A DNA stretch of 64,000 nucleotides from Clostridia bacterium (GTDB lineage Bacteria; Bacillota; Clostridia; Oscillospirales; Acutalibacteraceae), in contig JAFQCT010000012.1 of assembly GCA_017399405.1 (NCBI GenBank), positions 124,001-188,000 of the forward strand, in the 5' to 3' direction. Position numbers and translations under genes: made by a program. A model generated the notes under the pieces. That model was not told where the DNA came from. It searched no databases and saw only the letters and a list, made by a program, of their open reading frames with translations. Positions 25,678 to 34,445 of this stretch are shown here, piece by piece; position 1 is the stretch's first letter; the number at the start of each line of letters is the position of its first letter.

Positions 25678-26790
25678 ATGACTTACGATTTCAGTTTTTA
25701 TATGCCCGTAAATGTAATCGGTGGTAATAATACTTTGCAGAAAAATAAAAACATTTTTTCAGAACTTGGCAAAAAATGTTTGATTGTAACAGGTAGCACA
25801 TCTGCAAAAAAATCAGGTGCTCTTAATGATTTAATAGAGATTTTCAACGAATTGAACATTGAATATGCCATATTCGACAAAATCACTGAAAACCCACTTA
25901 CTGCCACTTGCTATGAGGGTGGAGTAATGGCAAGAGAGTTTGGTGCAGATTTCGTTGTAGGCATTGGCGGTGGCTCACCACTTGACGCATCAAAGGCGGT
26001 TTGCGTTTATGCTACAAACCCACACATTGTAAATGATGGAATTTATACTGAAAAAGTTAAGAACAAGCCTTTACCACTTGCGGTTATCGGAACAACATCA
26101 GGAACAGGCAGTGAGGTTTCAGGTGTTTCTGTGCTTACCCGTGAAAATGGCAGAAAGCAAAGTGTCAGTGGTAAAAATTATTACGCAAAATATGCTTTTG
26201 CAGATGCAAAGTACACATATTCTGTACCATTCTATACAACCGTTTCAACAGCACTTGATGCTCTGGCTCACGCAATTGAATCTGCTTTTTCACCTCGCGG
26301 GGATTTTCTTACACAACAATTTGCCCTTATTTCAGTTAAAATGATTTACCCGATTTTAGAAAAGTTAAGTAAAAGTAATGAGTTGCCATCAACAGATGAC
26401 CGTGATGCACTCTATTTTGCATCACTTTATGCAGGCTTTGCCCTTAATAAAGGTGGTACGGGATTTCCACACGGTATGGGCTATGCATTAACTGAAGATT
26501 TTAATGTGCCCCACGGTCTTGCTTGTGCAGTTTTTATTCCCGAGTATTTAAGAGAAGCAGAAAAATCAAAACCACAACTTCACAAAGCTTTTTTTGATGC
26601 TATGGGCACAACCCCTGAAGAACTTGAAAAGATTGTAACCCAATTCTGTGATTTTGATTTTACAATATCGCAAGAGAAAATAAATGAATATGAAATCCGT
26701 TGGGAAAATCTTAAAAACTTCAAGAACTCTCCTACCGGATTTAACAATAAAGATGCTGCTCGTTTAATGGCAGATTTATTTGCAAAATAG
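25678..26790 (+). CDS. Iron-containing alcohol dehydrogenase
   Basis: Group III metal-dependent, NAD(P)H-linked dehydrogenase; butanol/ethanol or lactaldehyde-type oxidoreductase activity is expected. 370 residues from the ATG at 25678 (GGGGAT upstream). Nucleotide-binding GGGSPLDASKAV with the preceding VGIGGG, the TTSGTGSEVSGVSVL motif, and metal ligands expected in SALDALAHAIES and FPHGMGYALTEDFNVPHGLACAV. Likely induced at high NADH if the Rex site is real. The exact substrate cannot be read from the sequence. Confidence 0.92.
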   Translation: MTYDFSFYMPVNVIGGNNTLQKNKNIFSELGKKCLIVTGSTSAKKSGALNDLIEIFNELNIEYAIFDKITENPLTATCYEGGVMAREFGADFVVGIGGGSPLDASKAVCVYATNPHIVNDGIYTEKVKNKPLPLAVIGTTSGTGSEVSGVSVLTRENGRKQSVSGKNYYAKYAFADAKYTYSVPFYTTVSTALDALAHAIESAFSPRGDFLTQQFALISVKMIYPILEKLSKSNELPSTDDRDALYFASLYAGFALNKGGTGFPHGMGYALTEDFNVPHGLACAVFIPEYLREAEKSKPQLHKAFFDAMGTTPEELEKIVTQFCDFDFTISQEKINEYEIRWENLKNFKNSPTGFNNKDAARLMADLFAK

Positions 26791-27028
26791 CATAGATAGT
26801 TAGTTTTTATCTATAATTTGCGATAAGTCCAAAAATTCTATATTTTAGATACATTTCCACCCTGTTTGTTGTATAACTGTTACAAAAAGGGTGGTTATTT
26901 TTCGCACTGAAAACCATATTGATTTTATAAAATAGATGATTTTTAACTAAATTGCCCTTGATTTTAAGCCATTTTGCATATTATAGATATTTTTTAACTA
27001 TCGTATAAAAAGAATTTCCAAAAATTGT
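26791..27028 (+). other. Intergenic region after the alcohol dehydrogenase gene
   Basis: No gene seen. It contains an ATAGATA/TTATCTAT hairpin right after the stop codon, the terminator at 26857-26902, and an AT-rich stretch leading to the next promoter. Confidence 0.6.
26857..26902 (+). terminator. Terminator after the alcohol dehydrogenase gene
   Basis: CCACCCT (26857-26863) pairs with AGGGTGG (26888-26894); inside, TTTGT pairs with ACAAA. Followed by TTATTTTT. Confidence 0.75.
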
Positions 27029-27056
27029 TTGACATAATAAAAAATAGTGTTATAAT
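27029..27056 (+). promoter_or_regulatory. Consensus promoter of the aminotransferase gene
   Basis: -35 TTGACA (27029-27034), 16-base spacer, -10 TATAAT (27051-27056). Both hexamers are perfect, and the gene's codon use is strongly biased, so high expression is expected. An inverted repeat TATCCG/CGGATA at 27070-27088 lies just after the start site and may be an operator. Confidence 0.85.
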
Positions 27057-27124
27057 TAGTATGAACATTTATCCGCTTAAAACGGATATAAATTCTATAC
27101 TTTCAAAAACGGAGGGTAAAAATT

Positions 27125-28615
27125 ATGGCAGATACAAGATTTGCAATCGCACATTATCATGATGCGGCTCAGATTAACAGACAGCTTGACGAACTTATTG
27201 AAAAACCAATTTATTCAATCAAGCCTGATGTACTCAAAAAGTACGAAGAAGAGTATTATGACAAGAAATGTGCAAAATCAAAAGAAATGATTGCTGAAGC
27301 AAAAACAATCATTCCTGGTGGTGTTCAGCACAACCTCGCATTCAACTATCCATTCCCACTTGTTTTCACAAAAGCTGAAGGTGCTTACCTTTATGATGTT
27401 GATGGTAACAAGTATTTTGACTTCCTTCAGGCAGGTGGCCCAACAGTTCTTGGCTCAAATCCTAAGGTAGTTCGTGACCAGGTTATTGACCTTCTTAACA
27501 CTTGCGGTCCTTCAACAGGTCTTTTCCACGAGTTTGAATACAAACTTGCTAAGAAAATCTCTGATTCAGTTGAATCAGTTGATATGTTCCGTATGCAGGG
27601 TTCAGGTACTGAAGCTTGTATGACAGCAGTTCGTGTTGCTCGTCTTGCAACAGGTAAAAAGAACATTCTTAAAATGGGCGGTGCTTACCACGGTTGGTCA
27701 GACCAGCTCGGTTACGGTATCCGTGTTCCTGGTTCTAAATTCACACAGGCAAGTGGTGTTCCACTTTACCTCTTCAAGCACACACAGGAATTCTTCCCTG
27801 GTGACCTTGAAGACCTTGAAAGAAAACTCTGGCTCAACCAGTTCAATGGCGGTACAGCTGCTGTATTTATTGAGCCTATCGGTCCTGAAAGTGGTACAAC
27901 TCCACTTGATTATGACTTCAATAAGGGTGTTGAAAGACTTTGCCGTAAATACGGTGCACTTCTCGTATTCGATGAAGTTGTTACAGGTTTCCGTATTGGT
28001 ATGGCAGGTGCTCAAGGCTTCTTCGGCGTATCTCCTGACCTTACAATCTTCGGTAAAGTTATTGCCGGTGGTTACCCAGGTGCAGGCGGTGTTGGTGGTA
28101 AGAAACAGTACATGAAGCACCTTGGTGCAGGTCTTGACGATTCAGGTATGAAAGTTAAGAAGGCATTTACAGGCGGTACAATGACTGCTAACCCACTTTC
28201 TTGCTGTGCAGGTTACTTCACTCTTGAAGAAATCGACAAGCAGAACGCATGTCAGAAGGCTGGCGAAATGGGTGACAGACTTACAACAGGTCTTCAGGAA
28301 CTCGTTGCTAAACACGGTCTTCCATTCGTATGCTGGAATGAAGGCTCAGTTTGCCACCTTGAAACAGTTGGTACAATGCACTACTCAATTGACTGGTGCA
28401 AACCTTGGAAAATCCCTGGTGTTCTTTCAGCTACAAGCGAAAGAAAGAAAGAAATGCAGTACATGGGTGCTGCTTACATGGCAGAAGGACTTGTTACTCT
28501 TGCAGGTAGCCGTCTCTACACATCAGCTGCATACACACCTAAGATGATTGACCAGGCACTTCAGTGCTTTGACAAAGTTTTTGCAAATGTTGCTGTTAAG
28601 CCATCTGCAAAATAA
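27125..28615 (+). CDS. Class III aminotransferase, glutamate-1-semialdehyde aminomutase-like
   Basis: PLP enzyme of 496 residues. Family landmarks: IPGGVQHNLAF, GNKYFDFLQAGGPTVLG, QGSGTEACMTAVRVAR, GGAYHGWSDQ, the cofactor-binding VFDEVVTGFRIG, and the Schiff-base lysine in IFGKVIAGGYPGAGGVGG. It is about 60 residues longer than HemL, mainly at the N-terminus, and there are no heme biosynthesis genes nearby. The next gene is a class II aldolase, so a carbon/amino-donor catabolic step seems likelier than tetrapyrrole synthesis. RBS GGAGGG; consensus promoter; frequent-codon bias suggests an abundant protein. Confidence 0.85.
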   Translation: MADTRFAIAHYHDAAQINRQLDELIEKPIYSIKPDVLKKYEEEYYDKKCAKSKEMIAEAKTIIPGGVQHNLAFNYPFPLVFTKAEGAYLYDVDGNKYFDFLQAGGPTVLGSNPKVVRDQVIDLLNTCGPSTGLFHEFEYKLAKKISDSVESVDMFRMQGSGTEACMTAVRVARLATGKKNILKMGGAYHGWSDQLGYGIRVPGSKFTQASGVPLYLFKHTQEFFPGDLEDLERKLWLNQFNGGTAAVFIEPIGPESGTTPLDYDFNKGVERLCRKYGALLVFDEVVTGFRIGMAGAQGFFGVSPDLTIFGKVIAGGYPGAGGVGGKKQYMKHLGAGLDDSGMKVKKAFTGGTMTANPLSCCAGYFTLEEIDKQNACQKAGEMGDRLTTGLQELVAKHGLPFVCWNEGSVCHLETVGTMHYSIDWCKPWKIPGVLSATSERKKEMQYMGAAYMAEGLVTLAGSRLYTSAAYTPKMIDQALQCFDKVFANVAVKPSAK

Positions 28616-28630
28616 ATCTTAACTTATTCG

Positions 28631-28660
28631 GGTGGATGATTCATCTTCATCCACCTTTTT
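28631..28660 (+). terminator. Terminator after the aminotransferase gene
   Basis: Nine-base-pair stem GGTGGATGA/TCATCCACC (28631-28639, 28647-28655), seven-base loop, then TTTTT. Confidence 0.85.
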
Positions 28661-28696
28661 AACCTATTAGAATAACCACTTATTATGATAGGGCAC

Positions 28697-28807
28697 AATT
28701 ATCAACGAGATAGTTTTTCGTCAGAGCCGTCAGAAAACGCAGGCAATACTTTGTGTATTAACGAGTATTTCGGACGAGTTATGACGGAAAAATAGCCGTT
28801 GAGAATT
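28697..28807 (+). repeat. Palindromic element ahead of the aldolase gene
   Basis: Outer arms (about 28697-28722 and 28783-28807) are near-complementary, with TCAACG/CGTTGA and TTTTTCGTC/GACGGAAAAA. Inside are GTCA/TGAC pairs and the mini-palindrome AATACTTTGTGTATT. It resembles the core of the element at 18462-18594. It ends just before the aldolase RBS, so it may be either a dispersed repeat or a structured leader. Confidence 0.5.
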
Positions 28808-28826
28808 AAATTGAGGTGAAAATATT

Positions 28827-30047
28827 ATGGATATTATGCAAGCAAAAGAAACTGTTATCAGAGCCGGTAAAGAACTTATCGCAGCGGGGCTTATTGCTCG
28901 TACTTGGGGTAACATTTCTTGCAGAATCAGTGATACACAGTTTGTAATCACACCAAGTGGTCGTGCTTATGAAACTCTTACTCCTGAAGAAATTGTGCTT
29001 GTAAACATTGAAGACCTTGAATATGAGGGTGAAATTAAGCCATCAAGTGAAAAAGGTATTCACGCAGCTTGCTACAAACTTCGTCCTGAAGTAAACTTTG
29101 TTATACATACTCATCAGGTAAACGCTTCAATCGTTTCTGCTCTTGGTATGGACATTAACAATGTTGAGGGCGAAAACGCACAGGTTGTTGGCACTAACCT
29201 TCCTATTGCATCTTATGGTCTCCCCGGCACAAAAAAACTTTGCAAGGGTGTTATTGATGCAATTACTCGTTCTGATGCAAAAGCAGCAGTTATGGCTCAC
29301 CACGGTGCAGTTTGCATGGGTGTTGACTATGATGACGCTTTCAATGTAGCACAGAAAGTTGAAGATATTTGCGAACAATATGTAATGGACAAATATACTT
29401 CACTTACAGGCAAAGTTGCAGAAAATCTTACAGCAATCAATGATTATGTAGTTGAAAAGTTTGTTAAGAAACCATCAACTGCTCCTGAATTCCCTGCTTG
29501 TAAGAGTGAGCGTGATGGTTCTGTTTTCAATATTTCAGTTATTGACGGTGACGGTGCAATCACAAGAATTGACATTGAATCAGGCGACATTATTGCAGGT
29601 GATGCAAATAACGAATCAATTGAACTTCACCGTGCAGTTTATAAAAAGCGTGCAGATGTAAACTTTATTTCTCATTCAAAAGACCCTTACACAGTTGCAT
29701 GTTCAAAAATGGGCAAAACAATGCGTCCACTTATTGACGACTTTGCTCAGATTGTTGGTGTCACTGTTAAGAGTGCAAAATATGACCCTAACAACTCACT
29801 TGCAACTTCAAAGAAAGTTGTTAAGAAGTTAAAAGGCAGAAATGCAGTTCTTCTTGAGAATAATGGTGCTCTTTGCGTAGCAGGTAGCGAATACGATGCA
29901 GGTGCTATTGAGTTTATCACAAACAAAGGTGCAAAGATTCAGATTAGTGCACAGATGTTTGAAAAAGTTGAGCCAATCAACCCACTTGAAACAAGAATTA
30001 TGCGTCTTGTTTACAAACTCAAGTATTCAAAACAGGCTGGTAAATAA
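28827..30047 (+). CDS. Tandem class II aldolase/adducin-domain protein
   Basis: 406 residues with two class II aldolase folds. Domain 1 (about 1-205) has a full metal site by family alignment: Glu75 (SSEKGIH), His94 and His96 (VIHTHQ) and the AHHG histidine at 158-159, as in fuculose-phosphate aldolases and ribulose-phosphate epimerases. Domain 2 (about 230-390) keeps the fold (SIELHRAVYKKR; LLENNGALC) but has HSK instead of HxH at 283-285 and Asn346 instead of His, so it is probably catalytically dead. RBS GAGGTGA nine bases before the ATG. Substrate unknown; its neighbour is the aminotransferase. Confidence 0.85.
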   Translation: MDIMQAKETVIRAGKELIAAGLIARTWGNISCRISDTQFVITPSGRAYETLTPEEIVLVNIEDLEYEGEIKPSSEKGIHAACYKLRPEVNFVIHTHQVNASIVSALGMDINNVEGENAQVVGTNLPIASYGLPGTKKLCKGVIDAITRSDAKAAVMAHHGAVCMGVDYDDAFNVAQKVEDICEQYVMDKYTSLTGKVAENLTAINDYVVEKFVKKPSTAPEFPACKSERDGSVFNISVIDGDGAITRIDIESGDIIAGDANNESIELHRAVYKKRADVNFISHSKDPYTVACSKMGKTMRPLIDDFAQIVGVTVKSAKYDPNNSLATSKKVVKKLKGRNAVLLENNGALCVAGSEYDAGAIEFITNKGAKIQISAQMFEKVEPINPLETRIMRLVYKLKYSKQAGK

Positions 30048-30063
30048 AGCTTAATAAAAAATT

Positions 30064-30096
30064 AAGGCATTCCCAATTGGGAATGCCTTTTTTGTT
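30064..30096. terminator. Bidirectional terminator between converging aldolase and ABC genes
   Basis: Eleven-base-pair perfect stem AAGGCATTCCC/GGGAATGCCTT (30064-30074, 30079-30089) with a four-base loop, T-run on the right and A-run on the left. Confidence 0.9.
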
Positions 30097-30097
30097 T

Positions 30098-32014
30098 TTA
30101 ATTTTCTGCAAAACTACCTGTATACAACTGATAATACTTACCTTTTTGTTCTATAAGGTCATCATGGTCGCCACGCTCTATGATGCGTCCGTTTTCAAGA
30201 ACCATAATCGCATTCGCATTTCGTACGGTTGAAAGACGGTGGGCAATAACAAAAACTGTTCTGCCCTCCATAAGAGCGTCCATACCCTTTTCAATTTGTT
30301 TCTCTGTTCTTGTGTCAATTGAACTTGTTGCCTCGTCAAGAATAAGCACAGGTGGGTCTGCAACTGCTGCACGGGCAATTGAAAGTAATTGACGCTGACC
30401 TTGCGAAAGATTTGCACCATCACCTGTAAGCATTGTATTATAGCCATCAGGAAGATTTTCAATAAATGAATGAGCATTTGCAATTTTGGCTGCTTTTACA
30501 ACATCTTCGTGAGTAGCTGTGAGGTTACCATATCTTATATTGTCTTCAATTGTGCCTGTAAACAGATGTGTGTCTTGAAGAACAATACCAAGTGAACGGC
30601 GTAAATCGTCTTTTTTGATTTTTTGAATATTTATACCATCATAACGGATTTTGCCCTCTTGGATTTCATAGAAACGGTTAATAAGATTTGTAATTGTAGT
30701 CTTGCCGGCACCTGTTGAGCCAACAAATGCAATTTTCTGACCAGGCTTTGCATAAAGTGAAACATCGTGAAGAACGGTTTTCTCGTCAGTGTATCCGAAT
30801 GTAACATCTTCAAACACAATATCACCTGCAAGACGAGTATAAGTGATTGTACCGTCACCGTGAGTGTGCTTCCAAGCCCAGATGCCTGTGTGCTTGTCTG
30901 TTTCTTCGATTTCGCCCTTGTCATTGAGTTTTGCGTTGACAAGCATTACATAACCCTCGTCAATTTCTGGTTTTTGGTCAATAACATCAAAAATTCTTTC
31001 TGCACCTGCAAGTGCCATAAATGTATTATTGAACTGTTGAGTGATGTTTGAAATAGGTTGCATAAAACTTCTTATATACTGTAAGAAAGCAACAATTTCA
31101 CCGGGAGTGATAGTTCCTTTAATTGCTAAAACGCCACCAAGTGCCGCAGATAGTGCATAAGCAATATGAGACAAGTTGTTCATAATTGGGCCTAACATAT
31201 TTGCAAAAGAGTTTGCACTTGTTGATGCTTTACGGAGTTTTTCGTTGATTTCGTTGAAATGGTCAGAAACCTCTTCTTCGTGATTAAACACTTTAACCAC
31301 TTTCTGTCCTTCAATAATTTCTTCAATATAACCGTTTACTTTACCCAAATCTTCTTGCTGTCTTTTGAAGAAGAATGCACTTCTTTTACCAATAACCTTG
31401 GTAACGATTATCATTACAACAACCATCAAAAGAACAACCAATGTCATTTGCCAACTCAAAAATATCATAATGATAAGCGAGCCGATAATCATAATACCTG
31501 ATGAAATAAACTGTGTAAGACCTTGGCTTATGAACATACGAAGTGTTTCAACATCGTTTGTAAATCGGCTCATAATCTCACCATTTGCACGGGAGTCAAA
31601 ATAACTGATTGGCAAATCTGAAAGTGAGTCAAACAAGTCTTTGCGGATTTTATTAAGCGTTTTCTGTGTAAGCCATACTGAACATTTTGATTGCCCGTAA
31701 GATGCTACAACACCGCTCAAGAAAACTGCCGCCATAATACCCATCATCTTAAAAAGACCTGTTACCAACTCGCCCTCAAAATTTTGCCCGATAAGCGGAG
31801 TAAGATAATCATCAATAATAGGCTCAATGAAAAGTGCGCCTGAAACAGATGCAAGTGAACTGATAGCCGCAAAGAAAAGCATACCTATAAAAAGGCCTTT
31901 TTGCATTAAGATATACTTTAACAATCTTTTGATTGTACCTTTTGTGTTTTTGGGTTTTGGTGGTGCAGGTCTGCCGCGACCACGATTACCCGGTGTTCCC
32001 ATTGGTCCTGCCAT
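30098..32014 (-). CDS. ABC exporter, heterodimer subunit with canonical ATPase site
   Basis: 638-residue fused membrane-ATPase half transporter. A proline/glycine-rich cytosolic N-terminus (residues 1-25), six membrane helices, and a nucleotide-binding domain with Walker A GSTGAGKTT, signature LSQGQRQ, Walker B VLILDEATSS with catalytic Glu, and the switch His in VIAHRLST. A ~40-residue insertion (GEIEETDKHTGIWAWKHTHG) sits between the membrane and ATPase domains. Its start ATG overlaps the partner gene's stop. Expected to export drugs or lipids together with the upstream partner. Confidence 0.92.
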   Translation of the reverse strand: MAGPMGTPGNRGRGRPAPPKPKNTKGTIKRLLKYILMQKGLFIGMLFFAAISSLASVSGALFIEPIIDDYLTPLIGQNFEGELVTGLFKMMGIMAAVFLSGVVASYGQSKCSVWLTQKTLNKIRKDLFDSLSDLPISYFDSRANGEIMSRFTNDVETLRMFISQGLTQFISSGIMIIGSLIIMIFLSWQMTLVVLLMVVVMIIVTKVIGKRSAFFFKRQQEDLGKVNGYIEEIIEGQKVVKVFNHEEEVSDHFNEINEKLRKASTSANSFANMLGPIMNNLSHIAYALSAALGGVLAIKGTITPGEIVAFLQYIRSFMQPISNITQQFNNTFMALAGAERIFDVIDQKPEIDEGYVMLVNAKLNDKGEIEETDKHTGIWAWKHTHGDGTITYTRLAGDIVFEDVTFGYTDEKTVLHDVSLYAKPGQKIAFVGSTGAGKTTITNLINRFYEIQEGKIRYDGINIQKIKKDDLRRSLGIVLQDTHLFTGTIEDNIRYGNLTATHEDVVKAAKIANAHSFIENLPDGYNTMLTGDGANLSQGQRQLLSIARAAVADPPVLILDEATSSIDTRTEKQIEKGMDALMEGRTVFVIAHRLSTVRNANAIMVLENGRIIERGDHDDLIEQKGKYYQLYTGSFAEN

Positions 32015-33771
32015 CAGTTTGCACCTCCTTGCAAGTCAAAATCGTCACTGCCCTTTTGCTGTGATTCGTAAATATCTTTATAAATCTCGTTACGCTCTAA
32101 TAACTCATCGTGAGTACCAATATCGTTGATTCCGCCATTTTCAAGAATAATAATCTTATCGCAATCTTCAACTGATGAAATTCGTTGAGCAATAATGATT
32201 TTTGTTGTATCAGGAATACACTCGCGAAGTCCTTTACGGATTTTTGAATCTGTAAAGGTATCAACCGCACTTGTTGAGTCGTCAAGAATAAGGATTTTAG
32301 GCTTTTTAAGGATTGCACGGGCAATACAAAGTCTTTGTTTTTGTCCACCCGAAACATTTGAACCACCCTGACTTAAATCTGTATTATACCCATCAGGGAA
32401 CGAAGAAATAAAGTTGTGAGCATCTGCAATTTTACAAGCCTCAACTAATTCTTCGTCAGTTGCATTTTTATTACCCCAACGAAGATTTTCAGAAATTGTG
32501 CCTGAGAAAAGCACATTTTTCTGTAAAACCATACTTACTTCTTCACGAAGTGCGTGAATTTTGTAATCTTTAACATCAATGCCACCAACTGTCACCTGAC
32601 CGTCAGTTACATCATAAAGTCTTGGAATAAGTTGCACTAAACTTGTTTTTGCACTACCAGTTGCACCGATAATACCAACCATTTCGCCACTTTCAATTCT
32701 GAAATCGGCATTTTTGATTACAGGATTATTAGCACCATTATACTTAAACGACACATTCTTAAACTCAATTGAGCCATCTTTTACAATCGTTTGGGTTGCT
32801 GTATCATCTCTTATATCGGGAATTTCCATAATTACTTCGTTAATACGCTTTGCACTTGCCTGCGACATAAAGAATTGCATAATAAGGAAAATAACCATCA
32901 AGAAACTCATCAAAATCTGCATTACATAAGTGTAAACAGCAGTAAAGTCACCAATGTTGAGAGTTTCTGCCGAAATGCATTTTGCTGCAATATAAAGTAT
33001 TGCAAGAATTGTGCCATACATAATCATCATAAATGTAGGCTGACCCAATATCATAAGTTTTTCTGCGTGTAATGCCGCATTAAGAAGATTATCGTTTGCC
33101 TTTTTGAATTTATCTTTTTCGTAATCAGAGCGGACAAATGCTTTAACAACTCTTATGTTAGTAAGATTTTCTTGAATTGAGGCATTAAAGCCATCAAACA
33201 TTTCAAGTAATTTCTTAAATCTTTTCATTGCTATCGGAGCAAAAATTACAAGTATAATCATAATAAGAGGAAGTGACACAAGAAATGCTGATGAAATCTC
33301 TTTGCTCATTCTTATTGTAAACACAAGTGCCACCACAAACTGCACAGGTGAACGGAACAACATTCTAATCATCATAACAAATGTATTCTGCACGCTGTTT
33401 ACATCAGTTGTAATTCGGGTAATAAGTGATGCAGTTGAAAACCTGTCAATATTTGAAAATGAGAATGTCTGGATTTTATCCATCATATTTTCACGAAGTT
33501 TTGCACCAAATCCCATACCTGCAACTGCGGCTGCACGGGCTGCAATTGTACCGCAACAAAGCGAGCCTAATGCGTATATGAGCATACGAAGTCCATAACG
33601 CAACATCTGGTTTAGACTTTCATCGCCAAACCCTTGTGTTTGAATAAGATTTACAATTTCTGCCATTACAAGAGGAATCATAAGTTCAAGTATAACTTCG
33701 CCCACCATAAATATAGGAGAAATTATTGCAGGAACTATATATTTTTTCGCATATCTCAATAACTTAAACAT
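32014..33771 (-). CDS. ABC exporter, heterodimer subunit with degenerate ATPase site
   Basis: 585 residues from the ATG at 33771, six bases after AAAGGAGG; the earlier in-frame ATG abuts the RBS. Six membrane helices and a nucleotide-binding domain with Walker A GATGSAKTS, signature VSGGQKQR and Walker B ILILDDSTSAVD, where Asp replaces the catalytic Glu, and IIAQRISS where Gln replaces the switch His. These are hallmarks of the degenerate half in LmrCD/BmrCD-type heterodimers. It overlaps marR by eight bases and its partner by one. Confidence 0.92.
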   Translation of the reverse strand: MFKLLRYAKKYIVPAIISPIFMVGEVILELMIPLVMAEIVNLIQTQGFGDESLNQMLRYGLRMLIYALGSLCCGTIAARAAAVAGMGFGAKLRENMMDKIQTFSFSNIDRFSTASLITRITTDVNSVQNTFVMMIRMLFRSPVQFVVALVFTIRMSKEISSAFLVSLPLIMIILVIFAPIAMKRFKKLLEMFDGFNASIQENLTNIRVVKAFVRSDYEKDKFKKANDNLLNAALHAEKLMILGQPTFMMIMYGTILAILYIAAKCISAETLNIGDFTAVYTYVMQILMSFLMVIFLIMQFFMSQASAKRINEVIMEIPDIRDDTATQTIVKDGSIEFKNVSFKYNGANNPVIKNADFRIESGEMVGIIGATGSAKTSLVQLIPRLYDVTDGQVTVGGIDVKDYKIHALREEVSMVLQKNVLFSGTISENLRWGNKNATDEELVEACKIADAHNFISSFPDGYNTDLSQGGSNVSGGQKQRLCIARAILKKPKILILDDSTSAVDTFTDSKIRKGLRECIPDTTKIIIAQRISSVEDCDKIIILENGGINDIGTHDELLERNEIYKDIYESQQKGSDDFDLQGGAN

Positions 33772-34213
33772 TTTCATCCTCCTTTACAAAATCAGTTAAG
33801 TTTTTATTCATTCTTTCAAAAAATGTTACCATTAAATCCATTTCTTCTTCTGTAAAACCTTTATATGCAATATCATCAATACGCATAAAAGTATTTTCTG
33901 CAAACAAAAAAAGTTCTTTGCCCTTTTTTGTGAGTTTTACAGTATTTCTTCGTGCGTCTTTTTTATTTTCAAGTCGCACAACAAGACCTGATTCTTCCAT
34001 TCTTTTAAGTGATGTTGCCACAGATGGTGCAGAAATATGCAAAAAATCGGCAATCTCTTTTTGCGTTGCATTTTCGTGTTCACTTAAATACTTTAATATT
34101 GGTGGTTGGCCAACATATATACCCTTTTCACGAAGTCTTGCATCAACAATATTTCTGTGACTACAATGATAACGGTGAAAAGCGTCATTTATTTTCTTAA
34201 CTTTTTCTATCAT
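33764..34213 (-). CDS. MarR family transcriptional regulator
   Basis: 149 residues with the winged helix-turn-helix: TQKEIADFLHISAPSVATSLKRMEESGLVVR, followed by the wing KKDARRNTVKLTKKGK. First gene of an operon with the two exporter halves, so it most likely represses its own operon and responds to an exported compound. The promoter and two 12-base operator-like repeats lie directly upstream. Confidence 0.93.
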   Translation of the reverse strand: MIEKVKKINDAFHRYHCSHRNIVDARLREKGIYVGQPPILKYLSEHENATQKEIADFLHISAPSVATSLKRMEESGLVVRLENKKDARRNTVKLTKKGKELFLFAENTFMRIDDIAYKGFTEEEMDLMVTFFERMNKNLTDFVKEDENV

Positions 34214-34237
34214 TTTTTCACTACCTATTCAAAATAC

Positions 34238-34264
34238 TTAACCGTTTAATAATTAACCGATTAA
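34238..34264 (-). promoter_or_regulatory. Putative MarR operator
   Basis: Two related 12-mers, TTAACCGTTTAA (34238-34249) and TTAACCGATTAA (34253-34264), each with TTAA at both ends and separated by three bases. They lie between the -10 box and the marR start, the usual place for autorepression. Confidence 0.55.
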
Positions 34265-34273
34265 CTATTTTAC

Positions 34274-34301
34274 ATTATATACCTATTTTTCTCTATGTCA
34301 A
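34274..34301 (-). promoter_or_regulatory. Promoter of the marR-exporter operon
   Basis: -35 TTGACA (34296-34301), 16-base spacer, -10 TATAAT (34274-34279), reading left; both are consensus. Confidence 0.85.
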
Positions 34302-34360
34302 CCCGATTTTTAAGGTCAATTATGAACTTTTTGTAAACAAATTCGTGCTTTTTCAAAATC

Positions 34361-34386
34361 GTCCCACATTTTGCGGGACTTTTTTT
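34361..34386 (+). terminator. Terminator-like hairpin just before the phage head cassette
   Basis: GTCCC (34361-34365) pairs with GGGAC (34375-34379), with CA/TG inside, followed by seven T. It lies 60 bases before terS on the same strand. It would block readthrough into the cassette or act as an attenuator; I could not find a convincing promoter between it and terS. Confidence 0.55.
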
Positions 34387-34445
34387 GTTTTCGGGACTAT
34401 TTATGGAGAGCTTTTTTTCTTCAATCACAACAAACGGAGGTAAAA

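Noticed and set aside
27698-28120. 140-codon ORF on the minus strand inside the aminotransferase gene
   Set aside because: Shadow of a strongly biased coding sequence on the other strand; no RBS and no recognisable protein.
27125-28615. hemL for heme biosynthesis
   Set aside because: The protein is ~60 residues longer than HemL, has no hem neighbours, and sits next to an aldolase; only the superfamily call is safe.
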